Origin: Colius striatus
Taxonomy: Eukaryota > Chordata > Aves > Coliiformes > Coliidae
Direction: 5' to 3'
NCBI RefSeq assembly: GCF_028858725.1
Contig: NC_084771.1
Location: forward strand, 2,322,915 to 2,386,914
Length of the DNA stretch: 64,000 nucleotides
Below, one piece after another: positions 32,509 through 44,210 of the stretch. Made by a program: the position numbers and the translations under genes. Below the pieces are notes generated by a model, which worked only from the letters and a program-made list of their open reading frames with translations, was not told the DNA's origin and did no database searches. Numbering within the stretch: position 1 is the first letter of the stretch; every line of letters begins with the position of its first letter.

Positions 32509-35500
32509 TCAGTCACTTTCCCCAGCAGAGACGTACCGGCGCTTGGCTTGGAAGAACCAGCAGCACTTGGCACACGAGCTCTGCAGCGAGCGCTGCTGCC
32601 TTGCAGACGGCAGGATCAAGCGGGTCTGAGTGGCCAGGCAGCAGATGGAGGGCTCGGGGTCTGTCTGCAGGGCCTGGAGGGCTGTGGCAGAAGGAGAAAG
32701 GGCCGGGATGAACCCCCGTGGCTTGTGTATGGCCGCCCCGGGCAGCCCCTCCAGACCCTGCCGGCCCCACGCGGCTCTCGCCCTGGCAGCAGGAGCACGT
32801 GGCACCAGGGCATGTGCTGGGAGCTGCTGCTCAGGAAGGCCTCAGAGCTCCCAAGCCTCTCCTCTGCCCTGCCAGCGTTTCCCTGGGGCAGAGCAAGGAA
32901 GGGCCGTCCCAGCCCCAGCCGTACTCACCGCAGTGGATCTCTCTCAGCCTCTCCTCGCTCCTGTCCCTGGAGAATCGCGCAGCAACCCCTGAGCAGAGAG
33001 CCCCGTCAGAGCTGCTGCCGCCCAGCACGTCCCCAGCTGCCCCTCGCTGCCGGCAGCAGCGGGGCCGGGCTGCCAGGAGAGGGGCTCTGGGGGCTGCAAC
33101 TCACCCACAAACCTGATGGCCGCCGCTCGCACGCTGCCCTGCGAGTCCTGGAGGTACCGCAGGCTCTGCTGCAGGTACATGTCAGCTCTTCGCCTGTCCT
33201 TCCTCACCTGGAGACAGTAAGAGGCTGGGATGGACCCTCCACTGCCGGCCAGAGCAGTCCCTTCTCCCGCTGATCCCCTTCCCAGCCCGGGCACGGCCAT
33301 CTCCCCAGCAGAGGCCTGTGGGGCCGAGGTACGGAGCCGCAGGCAGAGGCGGCTCTGGGGTGCCAAGACCCCTCTGCCCATCTGTCCGGGCTGCCAAAAG
33401 GACTGGGGTCTCCTCCAGCGGCCTGCGGGGTGGGGAGGGGAGCGTGGCTGGAGAAGAGCCCCTGGGGCCTCTGTGCTGGAGGGCTCCAGGCTGCGGGCCC
33501 GGGCCTTTGTCCTCACCAGGCACTCTGGGATCCTCCACGAGTCCTCGGAGCCGATGAAGCGCGTGGGCTTTTTGCACCGCAGGACGTCCATCACAGCCAG
33601 GAGGGTGTGCTGAGCCACCTGCAGAGCAGCAGAGGATGGGAACTGGCATCACGGCTTGGGGAAGGAGAGCCGGCGTCCCGCTCCTCTTGGCCAGGCGGCC
33701 TGCTGTTCCCAGCCCCGTATGGGGAGAGGCAGAGCCCGAGCGGGGGGCAGTGCCCGGGGCAGGGACATGGGGCAGCCAGCACCGCAGCTGCCTGGTGCTG
33801 CCGGCCAGCAGCAGCGAGATCCCGGAGAGCTGAGGGGCCGTCCCAGAGACACTGGGGCGGGCCGGAGCCAGCGGCACCTGCCAGGGGCACGTCCAGGGGC
33901 CTTTAGGCCACTAAAGGCCTGGGCTGCTCTGGGCAGATGGACCCCACCGGCCGCACCCCTGGGGAAATCAGGAAAGCCCATGGGGTGCATTCAGGCCCCG
34001 GGTGGCCACGGGCAGTGGCTGCTGAGAGCTGCTGCGCCAGGGCAGGCAGGGTGGGCAACGTCCGTGCCAGCTGCCAGCAGCCCCCACCCATGAGCCTCGG
34101 CCACCCCCGGGGTCTCTTCTCCCCCTTCCCCGCATCGCCGGCCCGCTTTGCAATCTGTACCTCGGCCACGCTCTCACAATGGTCGCTGCTGCGGAAGTAG
34201 AGCGGGACCAGCGCCCTCCTCAAATGGCTCTTCATCTTCTTCATGTCCTGGCGCTCCACAGTCCCCACCAGCTCTTGGAAGAAGCTGATGGAGCGCTGCC
34301 GCAGCTGGAGGCACTCCTGGCAGAGAGGAGGGCAGGGCAGGATGAGCAGAAGCACGAGGGAGGCCGATGGGAGGGGAGATGCTCTGGGCTCAGCTCCCAC
34401 AGAGGCCTTACGTCGTCAAAGAGCGGCAGCAGCGGCTCCAAGAGCTGGACGGCGATGCAGCTGGCGAGCTGTCCCTCCAGGTGAAACATCACGTTCTGCA
34501 GGACAGCCAGGGCCCGAGCCCTCACCTCCATGTTGGCATCCTGCAGCGTCTCTGCAATATCTGGCAGCAGGAACACCATTTCTTTTGCCTGGGTGAAGCA
34601 GAGATTTCCTGTGAGGCGGGGCAAAGACCACCCACCCTGGCCAACGTGCTCTGGCCGCTGAGCACCAGGCTCCCCCCGGCTCCCGGCACAGGAGTCGCTG
34701 CAGCGGGCTCCTGGCTGGTGGTGGCCGTGGCAGGCAGAGGAGCAGGGCCAGGGGAGGGCAGCAGAGACTCCCTGTGCGCTGCTCAGCCGCTGCTTTGTCC
34801 AACCACCCCAGCGGGGCAGATGGCTGGGGAACCCTGACCCTGGAAAGCTCCCCAGGCACCCACCAGCCCCGTCCACGGCAGGAAGGGCGCTTGGAGCCGT
34901 CCCCCCGCCTCCTGACCCCCAGCCAGGGCTAAACCTCCGTGTGGGCCAACGTGGCTCCACTCGACACCTCGCTCACCGTCTGATGTCTCCGTGAGAGGGC
35001 GCGGAGACCCGCGAGCACCAACACGCGGTTCTCCCTCATCTCTGGGCTCCTCAGGTACTTCTGGAGCAGCTGCAGGAGGTCAGTGCTCTTCCCTTCAGCG
35101 TCGAACTCTTGCACCTGAGACAAAGAGACAAAGTGGTGAGAGAGGGGCAGAGCCTGTGGGGCTCCTGCTTCCCACGGGCAGCTCGGAGCAGGGTCCCGGG
35201 GCAGCCCTGCCCGCGCAGGACCGCACGGCAGCTTTGCCCACTCCTCCTGCCCTCTGACCATCAGCAGCCTCTTGTCCTCAGCCAGGGCTGGTTCCTTACC
35301 ATCTGCTTCACGTCCTTGGTCTGCTGCTCCTCAGGGCCCAGCTGCCGGTTCCAATCGTCAGCGACATCCAGCAGCTTGTGGAAGAAGTCCGGCAGTGCCA
35401 CGTCCTGGAGCAGCAGCGTCTCCCACATGGCCAGGCCGGCGCTGCCAAGTCCAGAGCATTTGGTCAGCGGGGCTGTCACGCAGCCCTGGCCCTGCCCAAG

Positions 35501-37466
35501 GCCCCTGGCCCGTGGGCAAGCAGGAGAAGGCTGAGGGGAGGGGGTTCCCCGTGGGGCAGGGAGGAGCGTGGTGGCTGGCAAGTGTGCAGGGGCGGTGGGC
35601 CCTGCTCCTCGGGGCTGGGGGGGCTGATACCTGTCAGACAGTGGGATTTGGCTGGACATGCTGTCAACCAGCGCCATGGGGTTGCTGTGGGCCAGCGGGA
35701 CAATCAGGCCCATCAGGCTCCGCCGGGCTGCCAGTTTGCTGGTGTTCTCCAAGCTCTTGTGGATGGAGCTGACGACGTCTGACACCTGGAGGGGACACGG
35801 ACTGTCTGGAGCGCGGCCCTTTCCTCAGCTGCCCCTTCCCACCCCTCTCGGAGAGGCAAGGCAAGGCAAAAGCAGGAGCAAAGGCCTCGAGGGCAGGGCA
35901 GCTCAGCCAGAGGCTACTTACATCGCCCATCCAGGGGTCAGGCTCGCTCATGGCCTCGTTCAGCACCCTCCTGGCCCACTGCTTGTCTTTCCGGCTGGTG
36001 TCCTGCATGGCTTCGATGGCCACCAAGACGGACCTTCTCTTCCGCCAACGCACTACAGAACCTAGCAGAGGAGGAAGAGCAGGGAGGGCTGTAGAGCAGA
36101 GCTGCGGGCAGGAGTGGGCAGAGGAAGGAGCTCTGCCCTTTGTCCCCATGCCCCCTTCCTGGGCACAGCCTCCCCGGGTGTCGTGGTTTGGCATGATAGC
36201 TTCTTCTCGTAAGGGGGAAGGGGCTGTAAAGATGGCTCCTGTGAGAAGTTGCTCACAACTCTCCCCAGCTCTGAGCCAGACCTACTGCCGGGGCTGAGCC
36301 AATGAGCCACCTCCACCATCACTTTTGAAGAAGAAGCCGGAAGAGGAGGTTTCTTCCTCCATCTTCCTCCATCTTCTTCCTTCTCTGCCTTTTCTTTTCC
36401 TTCGGGCTGGTGGTGGTGCAAGGAGTGGGAACAGCGAGAGTAACAACCACGTGGACTCCAAGGTCAGTGATGAAAGAGAGGAGGAGGCCGTGTCCCAAGG
36501 AAGGGACCCAAAATCCGCAGCTGTAACTGTTGGGAGGAACCCAAGCCAAAAAACTCATTCAACTTATGCCCAGAAGAGGCCTTGTCCCGAGAGAGGGACC
36601 CTGCAACTGCAGAAACTGCAACCGTGGTGAAGAATCCATGTCAGAGATATTCCCCAAGGACTGTCCCCCGTGTGAGGGACCCTGTATGGGCGGAAGCCGC
36701 AGCTGCTGGGAACAACCCCCACCAGAGAAGTTGGTTCAGGACTGTGTCCCGGGGGAGGAACCCCGTGTTGGAGCAGGGGAAGGATGCCAGGAGTTGTCCT
36801 CATCTGAGCAGAGAGAAGTGGCAGAGCCCATCTGTGAGAGACTGACCACATCCCCCAGTCCCTGCCTCCCTGAGCTGCTGAGGGGGGAGGAGGTAGAGAT
36901 ATGGGGAGCAGTGAGCTGGGCCCGGGAAGAAAGGAGGGATGGGGGAGGGAGATCTTAAAGTGCTGGTTGTGATTTTCTCATCATCCTACTCCCTTTTTGC
37001 TTTAATTCCATTCTGTTTCTTGTAGGATAAACTTTCCTGCTTTCCTCTCTCAGTCGAGTGCTGGAGTCTGTCTTACCCTTTAACCCTAACTGACAGCGAG
37101 CCCTCCCTGCCCTTGTCTCAATCCACAACAACCTTGCGATGCTGGAGCCCCTCACTCACCATCTTCCGATGAGTCAGAACCCATCGCATACACCAGGGTT
37201 TCGTCCCATGTCACGCGGTGCTTGAGTTTCTTTTTCGTAGCGCCGGGAGCCCCATCCTCCTTCCCAGCTCCCTTCGAGGAGCTGGCGACTGTCGGCACGC
37301 TCGGGGAGGGCACACGAATGCGGTCAGGGCGGGAATGGCGAAGCCTTTGCAAGGCGCCTCGTCTCTCGGAGATTGTCAGGGACTGTGTCAAAGAGAAGCT
37401 GCGCTGGCTCAGGGCGCTCCTCAGCTCCCTGCTCCTGACTTGCCCCATGGCTGTCTCAACAGACAC
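32509..37466 (-). CDS. MROH-like protein, spacer gene, 11 exons, 550 aa
   Basis: Maestro HEAT-like repeat family member, function unknown. Exons: 37466-37160, 36061-35922, 35785-35631, 35441-35300, 35114-34977, 34588-34412, 34316-34161, 33618-33517, 33207-33105, 32988-32929, 32681-32509. All introns are GT-AG and the frame stays open for 550 codons. Exon 1 is basic and Ser-rich (SFSLTQSLTISERRGALQRL, VTWDETLVYAMGSDSSEDG). The rest is HEAT-like: RRSVLVAIEAMQDTSRKDKQ, RRSLMGLIVPLAHSNP, LLQLLQKYLRSPEM, LLPDIAETLQDANMEVRARA, RAAAIRFVG. The last exon ends seven bases before a sense LTR, which may supply the poly(A) signal. A perfect CRE lies 44 bp upstream of the ATG. Bird MROH genes are multicopy and I cannot assign a family number. 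Confidence 0.82.
36179..37137 (+). mobile_element. LTR in intron 1 of the spacer MROH gene (fossil, 3'-truncated)
   Basis: Starts TGTCGTGGTTTGGCATGA. It shares the block GGGGCTGTAAAGATGGCTCC and GAGCCAATGAGCCACC with the LTR at 31860-32502, but in the opposite orientation. Its middle (36480-36830) is swollen by loosely repeated words around TGTCCC...GAGGGACCC. The end is cut at about 37137, where host intron sequence (GCGATGCTGGAGCC) resumes. Lies antisense to the gene. Confidence 0.7.
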
Positions 37467-37509
37467 TGGCTGGGGCAGGCGGCTGCTGCCAAAGGCCCTG
37501 CGCTGGGGG

Positions 37510-37517
37510 TGACGTCA
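37510..37517. promoter_or_regulatory. Perfect CRE palindrome upstream of spacer MROH exon 1
   Basis: TGACGTCA, 44 bp upstream of the ATG at 37466. The same site keeps the same spacing in the orphan exon-1 copy (46433-46440). Such sites bind CREB/CREM/ATF1. Use as a promoter element is inferred from position only. Confidence 0.5.
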
Positions 37518-37539
37518 CAAAGGGCCCCGTTCTGAGCTG

Positions 37540-37671
37540 CCGCCCAGTGTGGGGCACGGGAAGGGGGATGGCATCATGTGGGGCACAGGAAGGGGGGATG
37601 GCATCATGTGAGGCACGGGAAGGGGGATGGCATCATGTGGGGCACGGGAAGTGGGATGTAATCATGGGGGG
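37540..37671. repeat. GGGCACGGGAAGG minisatellite, left part
   Basis: Tandem units of ~28-31 bp: GGGGCACGGGAAGGGGGATG followed by GCATCATGTG. The same array resumes at 38771 after an inserted LTR, so this was one array split by insertion. A short version is at 46472-46600. Confidence 0.9.
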
Positions 37672-38770
37672 TGTTGAGGAGTGGTTAAGGGAGAATGGAC
37701 ACGGATCCCAGGGTATAATGTTAGGCCTGATGGGGCAAGGCAATCTGAGTTCTAGTTATATGAATTTAATGCACAACCAAGACCAGAGTCAGAGCCATGG
37801 TTAAAGCAGTTGCTGTCACGCAGACAGCAGGCCGCTTTCTGCTCCTTCAAGGTCGGGCTGTTTTCAGCTAACGAGGTAACAGCCCAAGGTGGAAAACAAC
37901 TACGGGGGAAAAACAAGATGGGAAAATGTGAGGGAGCTTGCTTATCGCAGAAACCGCAAGTAGGATGAACACAAGAATGTAATCTATTAGCTGCTGTTGC
38001 TGAGCTAGCTTTGAAGCTGCTGTGTATATAAGTTAGAGCCTGCTCTCAATCAAGAAGAAGATTTCTGCTATCACTCACATTGAGTAGGACTGATTTCTTC
38101 CCACCCAGCTGAGAATAGGACCCTGGGTTGATCGCCGCATGAAGTAGGCTTCGAGCCTGGGTTTTTCAGACTTAGCGTCTGGTTTCAGGCTTCGTGCCTG
38201 GGTTTCAGGCCTTTGTGCCTGGGTTTCAGGCCTTTGTGCCTGGGTTTCAGGCCTTCGTGCCTGGGTTTCAGGCTTCGTGCCTGGGTTTCAGGCCTCTGTG
38301 CCTGGGTTTCAGGCTTCGTGCCTGGGTTTCAGGCTTCGTGCCTGGGTTTCAGGCTTTGAGCCTGGGTTTTTCAGGCTTCGTGCCTGGGTTTCAGGCTTCG
38401 AGCCTGGGTTTTTCAGACTTAGCGTCTGGTTTCAGGCTTCGTGCCTGGGTTTCAGGCCTTTGTGCCTGGGTTTCAGGCCTTTGTGCCTGGGTTTCAGGCT
38501 TCGTGCCTGGGTTTCAGGCCTTCGTGCCTGGGTTTCAGGCCTTCGTGCCTGGGTTTCAGGCTTCGTGCCTGGGTTTCAGGCCTCTGTGCCTGGGTTTCAG
38601 GCTTTGTGCCTGGGTTTCAGGCCTCTGTGCCTGGGTTTCAGGCTTCGTGCCTGGGTTTCAGGCTTCGTGCCTGGGTTTCAGGCTTTGAGCCTGGGTTTTT
38701 CAGGCTTCGTGCCTGGGTTTCAGGCTTCGAGCCTGGGTTTTTCAGGCCAAGAGCCGAAAACTTCGCGGCA
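37672..38770 (+). mobile_element. Solo LTR with an internal VNTR, inserted in a minisatellite (fossil)
   Basis: Runs from TGTTGAGGAGTGG to CTTCGCGGCA and interrupts the GGGCACGGGAAGG array; GGGGG on both sides is compatible with a 5-bp target duplication. A TATA-like TGTATATAAG lies near 38025. About 350 bp of ordinary LTR sequence precede the VNTR (38130-38745) in the R/U5-like part. Absent from the paralogous array at 46472-46600, so inserted after that duplication or lost there. No internal region. Family not assigned. Confidence 0.65.
38130..38745 (+). repeat. 20-21-bp VNTR inside the LTR
   Basis: About 30 units of GGCTTCGTGCCTGGGTTTCA with variants GCCTTTGTG, TTTGAGCC and TTTTTCAG. The pattern GACTTAGCGTCTGG recurs near 38170 and 38415, and the block that follows is repeated, which points to block duplication of ~250 bp. 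Long open frames here (MPGFQAF-like repeats) are artefacts of the period. Confidence 0.95.
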
Positions 38771-39045
38771 GGGGGCATGGGAAGGGGGGATAGCATCATG
38801 GGGGGCATGGGAAGGGGGATGGAATCATGGGGGGCATGGGAAGAGGCAAGGGGGGATGGCATCATGGGGGGCACAGGAAGGGGCAAGGGGGATGGCATCA
38901 TCGGGGGCATGGGAAGGGGGATGGAATCATGGGGGGCACAGGAAGGGGGGATGGCATCGTGGGGGGCACAGGAAGGGGGGATGGCATCATTTGGGGCACA
39001 GGAAGGGGCAAGGGGGATGGCATCATGGGGGGCACCTGGCTTTGG
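38771..39045. repeat. GGGCATGGGAAGG minisatellite, right part
   Basis: Continuation of 37540-37671 after the LTR. Units of 28-36 bp; some carry an extra GGGGCAAG. It runs into GCTTTGGAATTAAACTTGAG, which also follows the paralogous array at ~46608. Confidence 0.9.
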
Positions 39046-39117
39046 AATTAAACTTGAGGCTGTGAACTCTGAAATTAGGGTTTGTGTCTGAAAGTGATGG
39101 TCCTGAAACCTATGGTT

Positions 39118-39955
39118 TTGCACCCTCAAAACGAGTCCTGGAAGGGGCAATGAGAGGCTTTGGCCATGAAATAGTTGAATTCTATGCTTCAAGCACCACT
39201 TCCTCCAAGCCCAGGATCAGTGTGTCCCCACATGTAGGAACGGAGGCTGGAGGCCTCCATGGGTGAGCAAGGATCTGCTGGGACAGCTCAGGCCGAAAGC
39301 AGCCATCTCTGAGAGGTGGAAACGGGGCCTGGCTTCTTGGGAAGAGTACACAACATTGCCAGAGCATGCAGGGGTGCCACCAAGAAGGCCAAAGCCCTTC
39401 TAGAATTCAACCTGGCCAAGAAAGTAAAGCAAAGCAAGAAGGTGTTTGTCATGACATCAACAGCAAAAGGAAGATGAGGGGCGCCGTGGGCCCACTGCTG
39501 AACACAGAGGGTGCCCTGGTGACAGGGGATGCAGAGGCCGAACTACTGAATGCCTTCTTTGCTACAGTCTGTACAGACAAGGCCAGCCCTCAAGAAGCCC
39601 AGTCCAGCAAGGACAGTAGGATGGCCTGGACAGCAGAGCACTTGGCCTGGGTGGAAGAGGAAGAAGTTAAAGATTTGCTGGCCAAGCTTGAGGCTCATAA
39701 GTCAATGGGTCCTGACGGGATGCATCCGAGAGTGCTGAGGGAGCAGCTGATGTGATTGCTGAGCCTCTCTCCATCATTTTTGATCAATCATGGAGCACAG
39801 GCGAGGTGCCTGAGGGCTGGAGACAGGCCAATGTCACTGCAGGCTGCAACAAGGGCAGGAAGGATGAGCCAGGAAACCACAGGCTGGTCAGCCTGACCTC
39901 CATCCCTGGAAAGGTGATGCAACAACTCATCCTGAATGTCACCACTAAACAGGCA
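39118..39955 (+). mobile_element. CR1 LINE ORF2 fragment (third copy)
   Basis: Starts in the stretch between endonuclease and RT (AMRGFGHEIVEFYASSTTSS) and continues to about the residue stretch NVTTK. It matches 46740-47565 and, from 39311, also 6176-6815. The similarity ends sharply at ~39955, where a different CR1 tail is joined. Confidence 0.88.
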
Positions 39956-40274
39956 ACAGGCACAAGCTGTAACTGAAGAGGTGCCAAAGAGACACAAGGA
40001 CAAAGTTGTTCCCTGTTGAGGTGAGGGAGCACTGGCAGGGGTTGCCCAGATGGGCTGTGGAGGCTCATTCCCTGGAGACATTCCAATCCAGCTGGACAAG
40101 TTCCTGTGTGCCTTTCCCTCACCCACTAAGCAGGTCACCTTGTCATAGAAGGAGATCAGATTGGTCCAGCAGGACCTGCCCTTCATAAAGCTGTTTTGAC
40201 TGGGCTTGAAGCCATCCTCCAGCACAGGCCCCAGGTCAGCTGCACGTCCTGGCAGTGCTGGGTGATAACAGACC
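39956..40274. mobile_element. Mosaic of CR1 pieces at the inner edge of the right arm
   Basis: 39956-40115 is a forward CR1 tail (TTCCCTGTTGAGGTGAGGGAG and on). 40120-40230 is a reverse CR1 RT piece; the minus strand encodes NSFMKGRSCWTNLISFYDKV. This patchwork lies immediately before the right inverted arm. Confidence 0.75.
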
Positions 40275-40812
40275 ATGAGCAGCAACGTGGCCTCGTGGGC
40301 AAGAAGCCAATGGCAGCCTGGGGGCATCCAGCAGAGTGTGGGCAGCAGGGCCAGGGAGCTTCTGCTCCCCCTCTGCTCTGCCACATCTGCTGAGGCCTCA
40401 GCTGGAGTCCTGTGCCCAGTTGTGGGCTCCCCAGCTGCAGAGGGACAGGGAACTGCTGCAGAGAGGCCAGTGCAGGGACACCCAGATGCTCAGGGGACTG
40501 GAGCATCTTCCTTGTGAGGAAAGGCTGCTGGACTTTGGACAGTTCAGCTTGGAGGAGACTGAGGGGGGACCTCGTTAATACTTACAAGTGCTGAAAGCTG
40601 CATGCCAAGGAGAGGAGGCAGCAGGGAGGGTTTTTCCTGTAGTGTCCAGTGACAGGACAGGGGGTATTGAACAAAAGCTGTAACACAAACAATTCCCCTT
40701 AAGGAAAAGCTTCTTTCCTGTTGAGGTGAGGGAGCCCTGGCCCAGGCTGCCCAGGGAGGGTGTGGAGGCTCCTTCTTGGGAGGTTTCCAAACCCACTTGG
40801 ACACCTTCCTGT
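40275..40812 (+). mobile_element. CR1 LINE 3' part, inner edge of the right arm
   Basis: Mirror image of 30255-30783: forward CR1 from CAACGTGGCCTCGTGGGC to GGAGGTTTCCAAACCCACTT. Confidence 0.88.
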
Positions 40813-41217
40813 TGTAACGGTGCAAGCAAGATTCATTCAAAGATGTAGAGAGGCTGGGTAATGCACCTGCAGACACATACACAGCCAACACAGTGCAACC
40901 AACAGAGGGACTCAAAGCCACCCTTCCTTGGCTGGCTACTTCCTTATATGCTGCTTCTGCCCATGTGATCACCCAGGGCCCAACTGATTAACTTGCAGCA
41001 CCTGTTTCTGATAGTTGGAAGTAGCTTGCCAGCTGCATTAACTTGTCCCCACCATCTTTATTCAAGCTGGCTGGTCCAAGTCATATTCGTACCTACAAAT
41101 ATTTGGTTCTGTCATGCTGTTTGAAGAACTCTGTCCGTCCCTGGGACTTCTTGAGCTACTGCTTGAAACGTGACAGGCCAGACATGGGGAGCACTGGTTA
41201 AGGTTTGATGACGGAGC

Positions 41218-41223
41218 TTTATT
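41218..41223 (-). terminator. Poly(A) signal of right-arm MROH gene
   Basis: AATAAA on the minus strand, the exact mirror of 29837-29842. Confidence 0.6.
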
Positions 41224-41519
41224 GTTTTTACCAAAGCACTTTGCGTCCCTCAAACAACACGGAACAAATCCAGTTTTGTTGACATGAAGGGTAACAAAGA
41301 GTTTCCAGATGTAGAAAATGGTTCTCACAGGGTGAAGAAAGCCAGAAAATCAAACGTACACAAACTGGAAGAAACCCAAGTGCTAAACTCGGTGTCTAAA
41401 CTACTGAGTAACGATGCAAAAGAAAACTGCTGGTAGGTCCAAGGTTTGCCATGGAGCACAGGGAGGAGCTCATGGAATAGCCCCTGGCATGGGCCCCGCT
41501 CAGAGCTGCAGCTGCCCGG

Positions 41520-44210
41520 TCAGCGACGGGCCCAGAGAGAAGGCCGTCTGCTCCAGGCCCTGCGGAGCCACTCTCGCAGGCTGAGTCTGGAGGGAGCTGC
41601 TCTCTCTGCATCTCTCAGGGTGCACTGCGTTTGAGCTGCCAGGTTTGCTACTGACGAGATGGTGTCTTCTGGCAGGTTTTCAAGGGCTGCAACAGAGAGG
41701 AACAGAGCTGAGATCAGAGCCTGTGTTCACCCCAGGAACCCCTCCTGCCAGGGCAACCCCCAGCTGTTCCCACAGCCCAGAGGGAGCCGGGCCCAACGGC
41801 ATCAGCCGGAAGGTGCTGAATACCCCCCGTGCCCCTGACATCTCTCTCTGCTCTCCCTGGCCGGGGCAGGGGCCGCAGCTCCCTTCCCAGGGCCTCTCCT
41901 CCTCCCTGCCAGTCCCCGCTGCCGCCCCGCTGCCCTCACTCACCCTCATGGATGGGCTGCAGCAATTCCTGATGCCCCCTCAGGTGCTGCCCGGCGAGCC
42001 CTGCGAACGCACAGTCGGTCAGTGCCCCAGCGGCACAGTTGCCTCACAGGTCCCTGCAGCCCGGCCACACGCCCCCCTCCCCTTGGCAGGGCTGAGCCCA
42101 GGCTCTTCCCCGGGCGAGCGAGCGCCAGGCGCAGGGCAGGGCTGGCACAGGGCGCAGGGAGCCCCGCGGGCGCCAGGGCCCTGCACCGGGCACTCGCGGC
42201 TCCGCAGCCACGCGGCTGATTCCTGCGGCCGCGCCACAGCCGGGGCTGGGGCCGAGCTGCAGCGGGGCAGGGAGGGACAGGGGCTGTGTCTCACCCAGGA
42301 ACCTGACGGCCGCCTCTCGTATGGGCTGCTGATGGCTCCAAAGGCACCGCGCTGCCTGCTGCACATAGTGCGCGGCTCTGCTGCCGCACCCTGACAGCTG
42401 CAGACGGACAGGGGACAAAGGGAAGGGTTGGTACCGACCGTGGCCCTGTGCCCGGGACGGGCTGTGGCAGTGGGCAGGGGCACAGCTTGCCCAGGCTGGG
42501 GCTGCTGCTTGGGGACCATCCTTACCAGGTACTTGCCCACTTCCAATGTCTTCCTCTTCTCCAGGAGCTTTCTGAGCCTCCTCTTCTTCAGGAAGGCGGC
42601 AGCTCCAAGCAGGGTTACCCGAGAGGCCTGCAGACACACAGAGCAGGGAGATGCTACCGCTGCCCAGGGCACAGGACGGGCGTCCTCTCACCCGGGCAAA
42701 GCTCATGGCCCTTCCTGGCCCTGGGGACCTCCCGCGGGGACATGGGCAGGTCAGAGATCCTCACCTCTGCCACCTCCGGGCTCTCGGCATGCAGGAGGCA
42801 GAGCAGTTCGATCACGTTCTCATACACCCGTGTCTTCATCGGCTGTCTTTCCTTTTTGTTGACAGACTGCATCAGACGTTGGAAGAGCTCAAGGGAGAGC
42901 AGCTGCACACTGCTGGTGGTCTGGTGGAAAAGAAAGAGGACAAGAGCTCAGCACCGGCTGCTGCAGGCCCACCTGGGCATGGCTCTGAAAATGCACAGAG
43001 CACAAAGGTTCCTGGCAGCAGCCAGTGCCTGTGGTGGGGGGCACAAAGCCTTACGTGGTGAAAGAGTGGCTGGAGCCTCCCAGTCAGCTCCAGAACGAGG
43101 GTGCTGCAAACTGGGCTGTTGGCAGCCTGGAGCATCATTTTGAGCAAGGAGAGGTTCGTTTCGACCACCTCGTCATCTAGGTCCTGCAGTAGCTCCAGGA
43201 GGCTTTCCTGCAGGATCCACATGCTTTTGGCCTGTGTGCAACACGATGCTTGTGGTGAAGCCATGAAAAGCTGCACTGCCAAAATCACTCCAGTGCTTCA
43301 ACCCCATGCTGCTGCCTCGGGAGCCAGAAGCCAAAGGCCTGCCTCAAGGGACTTGGGGAGGCCAGCAGGGAGGCAGGAGGGCTGGCAGGAGCTGCCAGAG
43401 CTCCCAAAGCACAGCCAAGCCCCAGCTGCATGTCCCCCAGCTCCCCTCACCCAGCCCCACGCCCCCAGCACGGCTCCAGCCGGCTGCCCCCTGCCTACCT
43501 TCGAGGGCTCGTCGCAGGTGGTGATGAGGGCATTGAGCATCAGCCACTGCATCTGGCTGCACTCGCTCCGCAGGTACCTCGGTGCCAGCTGCAGGACACC
43601 TTCGTCTAATGCCCTCACCTCAGGGCAGGCCAGGAGCTGAAACTCCCAAGACGCAGGGTCATGGCTGGGGGAGCGTTGGTGGGCATCTCCAGGGACAGGT
43701 TTCTTGGGGATCCCCACCATTTGGGAATCTCCAAGGGCCATCTCACAATCCAGGCGTCTGCAACAAGCAGTCTCTTCAGTTTTGGCAGAAAAAGCCCCTG
43801 TTGTTTCCCATCATTTGCTATTGCCAGGGAAATATGAAAAGGAACTTCCAAAAGATGACAGTGAGAACTCAGGAGCTTCCTCCCCTTCCCTTGGAGAAGA
43901 GGGGCTGTCACAGCTCTGCAGCAGCCTCAAGTGAAAACAGGCCTCTGCCACTGAGCCCGACAGCAAACCAGCAGTGCGGTTCTTCTGATGCTGCTTTCCA
44001 TCCTTCGCTCAGGTCACACAGCAGAGCACCTTTGTTTCACAAGTACCTCTGTTTCGTAGAGCTGCTGCAGCGTTCCTTTTCCCGAGAGAGCTGGCTGACT
44101 TTATCAGCACACTTTGCTATTCCTTGCTTTGCATCTCTCACTCTCCAGTATCTCCTTTTCCTCTCAGAGGTCGGGGGCTGCTTCTCCCCTCGGACGTTTT
44201 CCATCACCAT
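41520..44210 (-). CDS. MROH-like protein, right arm
   Basis: Mirror copy of the left-arm MROH-like gene; function unknown. Exons: 44252-44047 (ATG at 44210), 43757-43499, 43231-43055, 42920-42765, 42627-42526, 42397-42295, 42000-41944, 41686-41520. The frame is open and all splice sites are kept, giving 394 codons. Residue differences from the left copy are few: Lys/Glu in the WKFQ/WEFQ stretch, LDKHVLQL against LDEGVLQL, and Asp/Ala in LLHDESPE. Upstream on the same strand lies an orphan exon 1 (46389-46084) of the longer MROH gene. Its phase does not give an open join to the exon at 43757, so I do not connect them. Confidence 0.75.

Noticed and set aside
32173-33273. 366-codon plus-strand frame
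   Set aside because: Antisense to the last exons of the spacer MROH gene and an LTR; the minus-strand splice model explains the sequence.
38130-38745. Possible CRISPR-like array
   Set aside because: Units follow directly without distinct spacers and the DNA is vertebrate; it is a VNTR.
38194-39065. Open frames of 160-260 codons with MPGFQAF-type repeats
   Set aside because: Products of the 20-21-bp VNTR, open in several frames; no start context, splice signal or non-repeat part.
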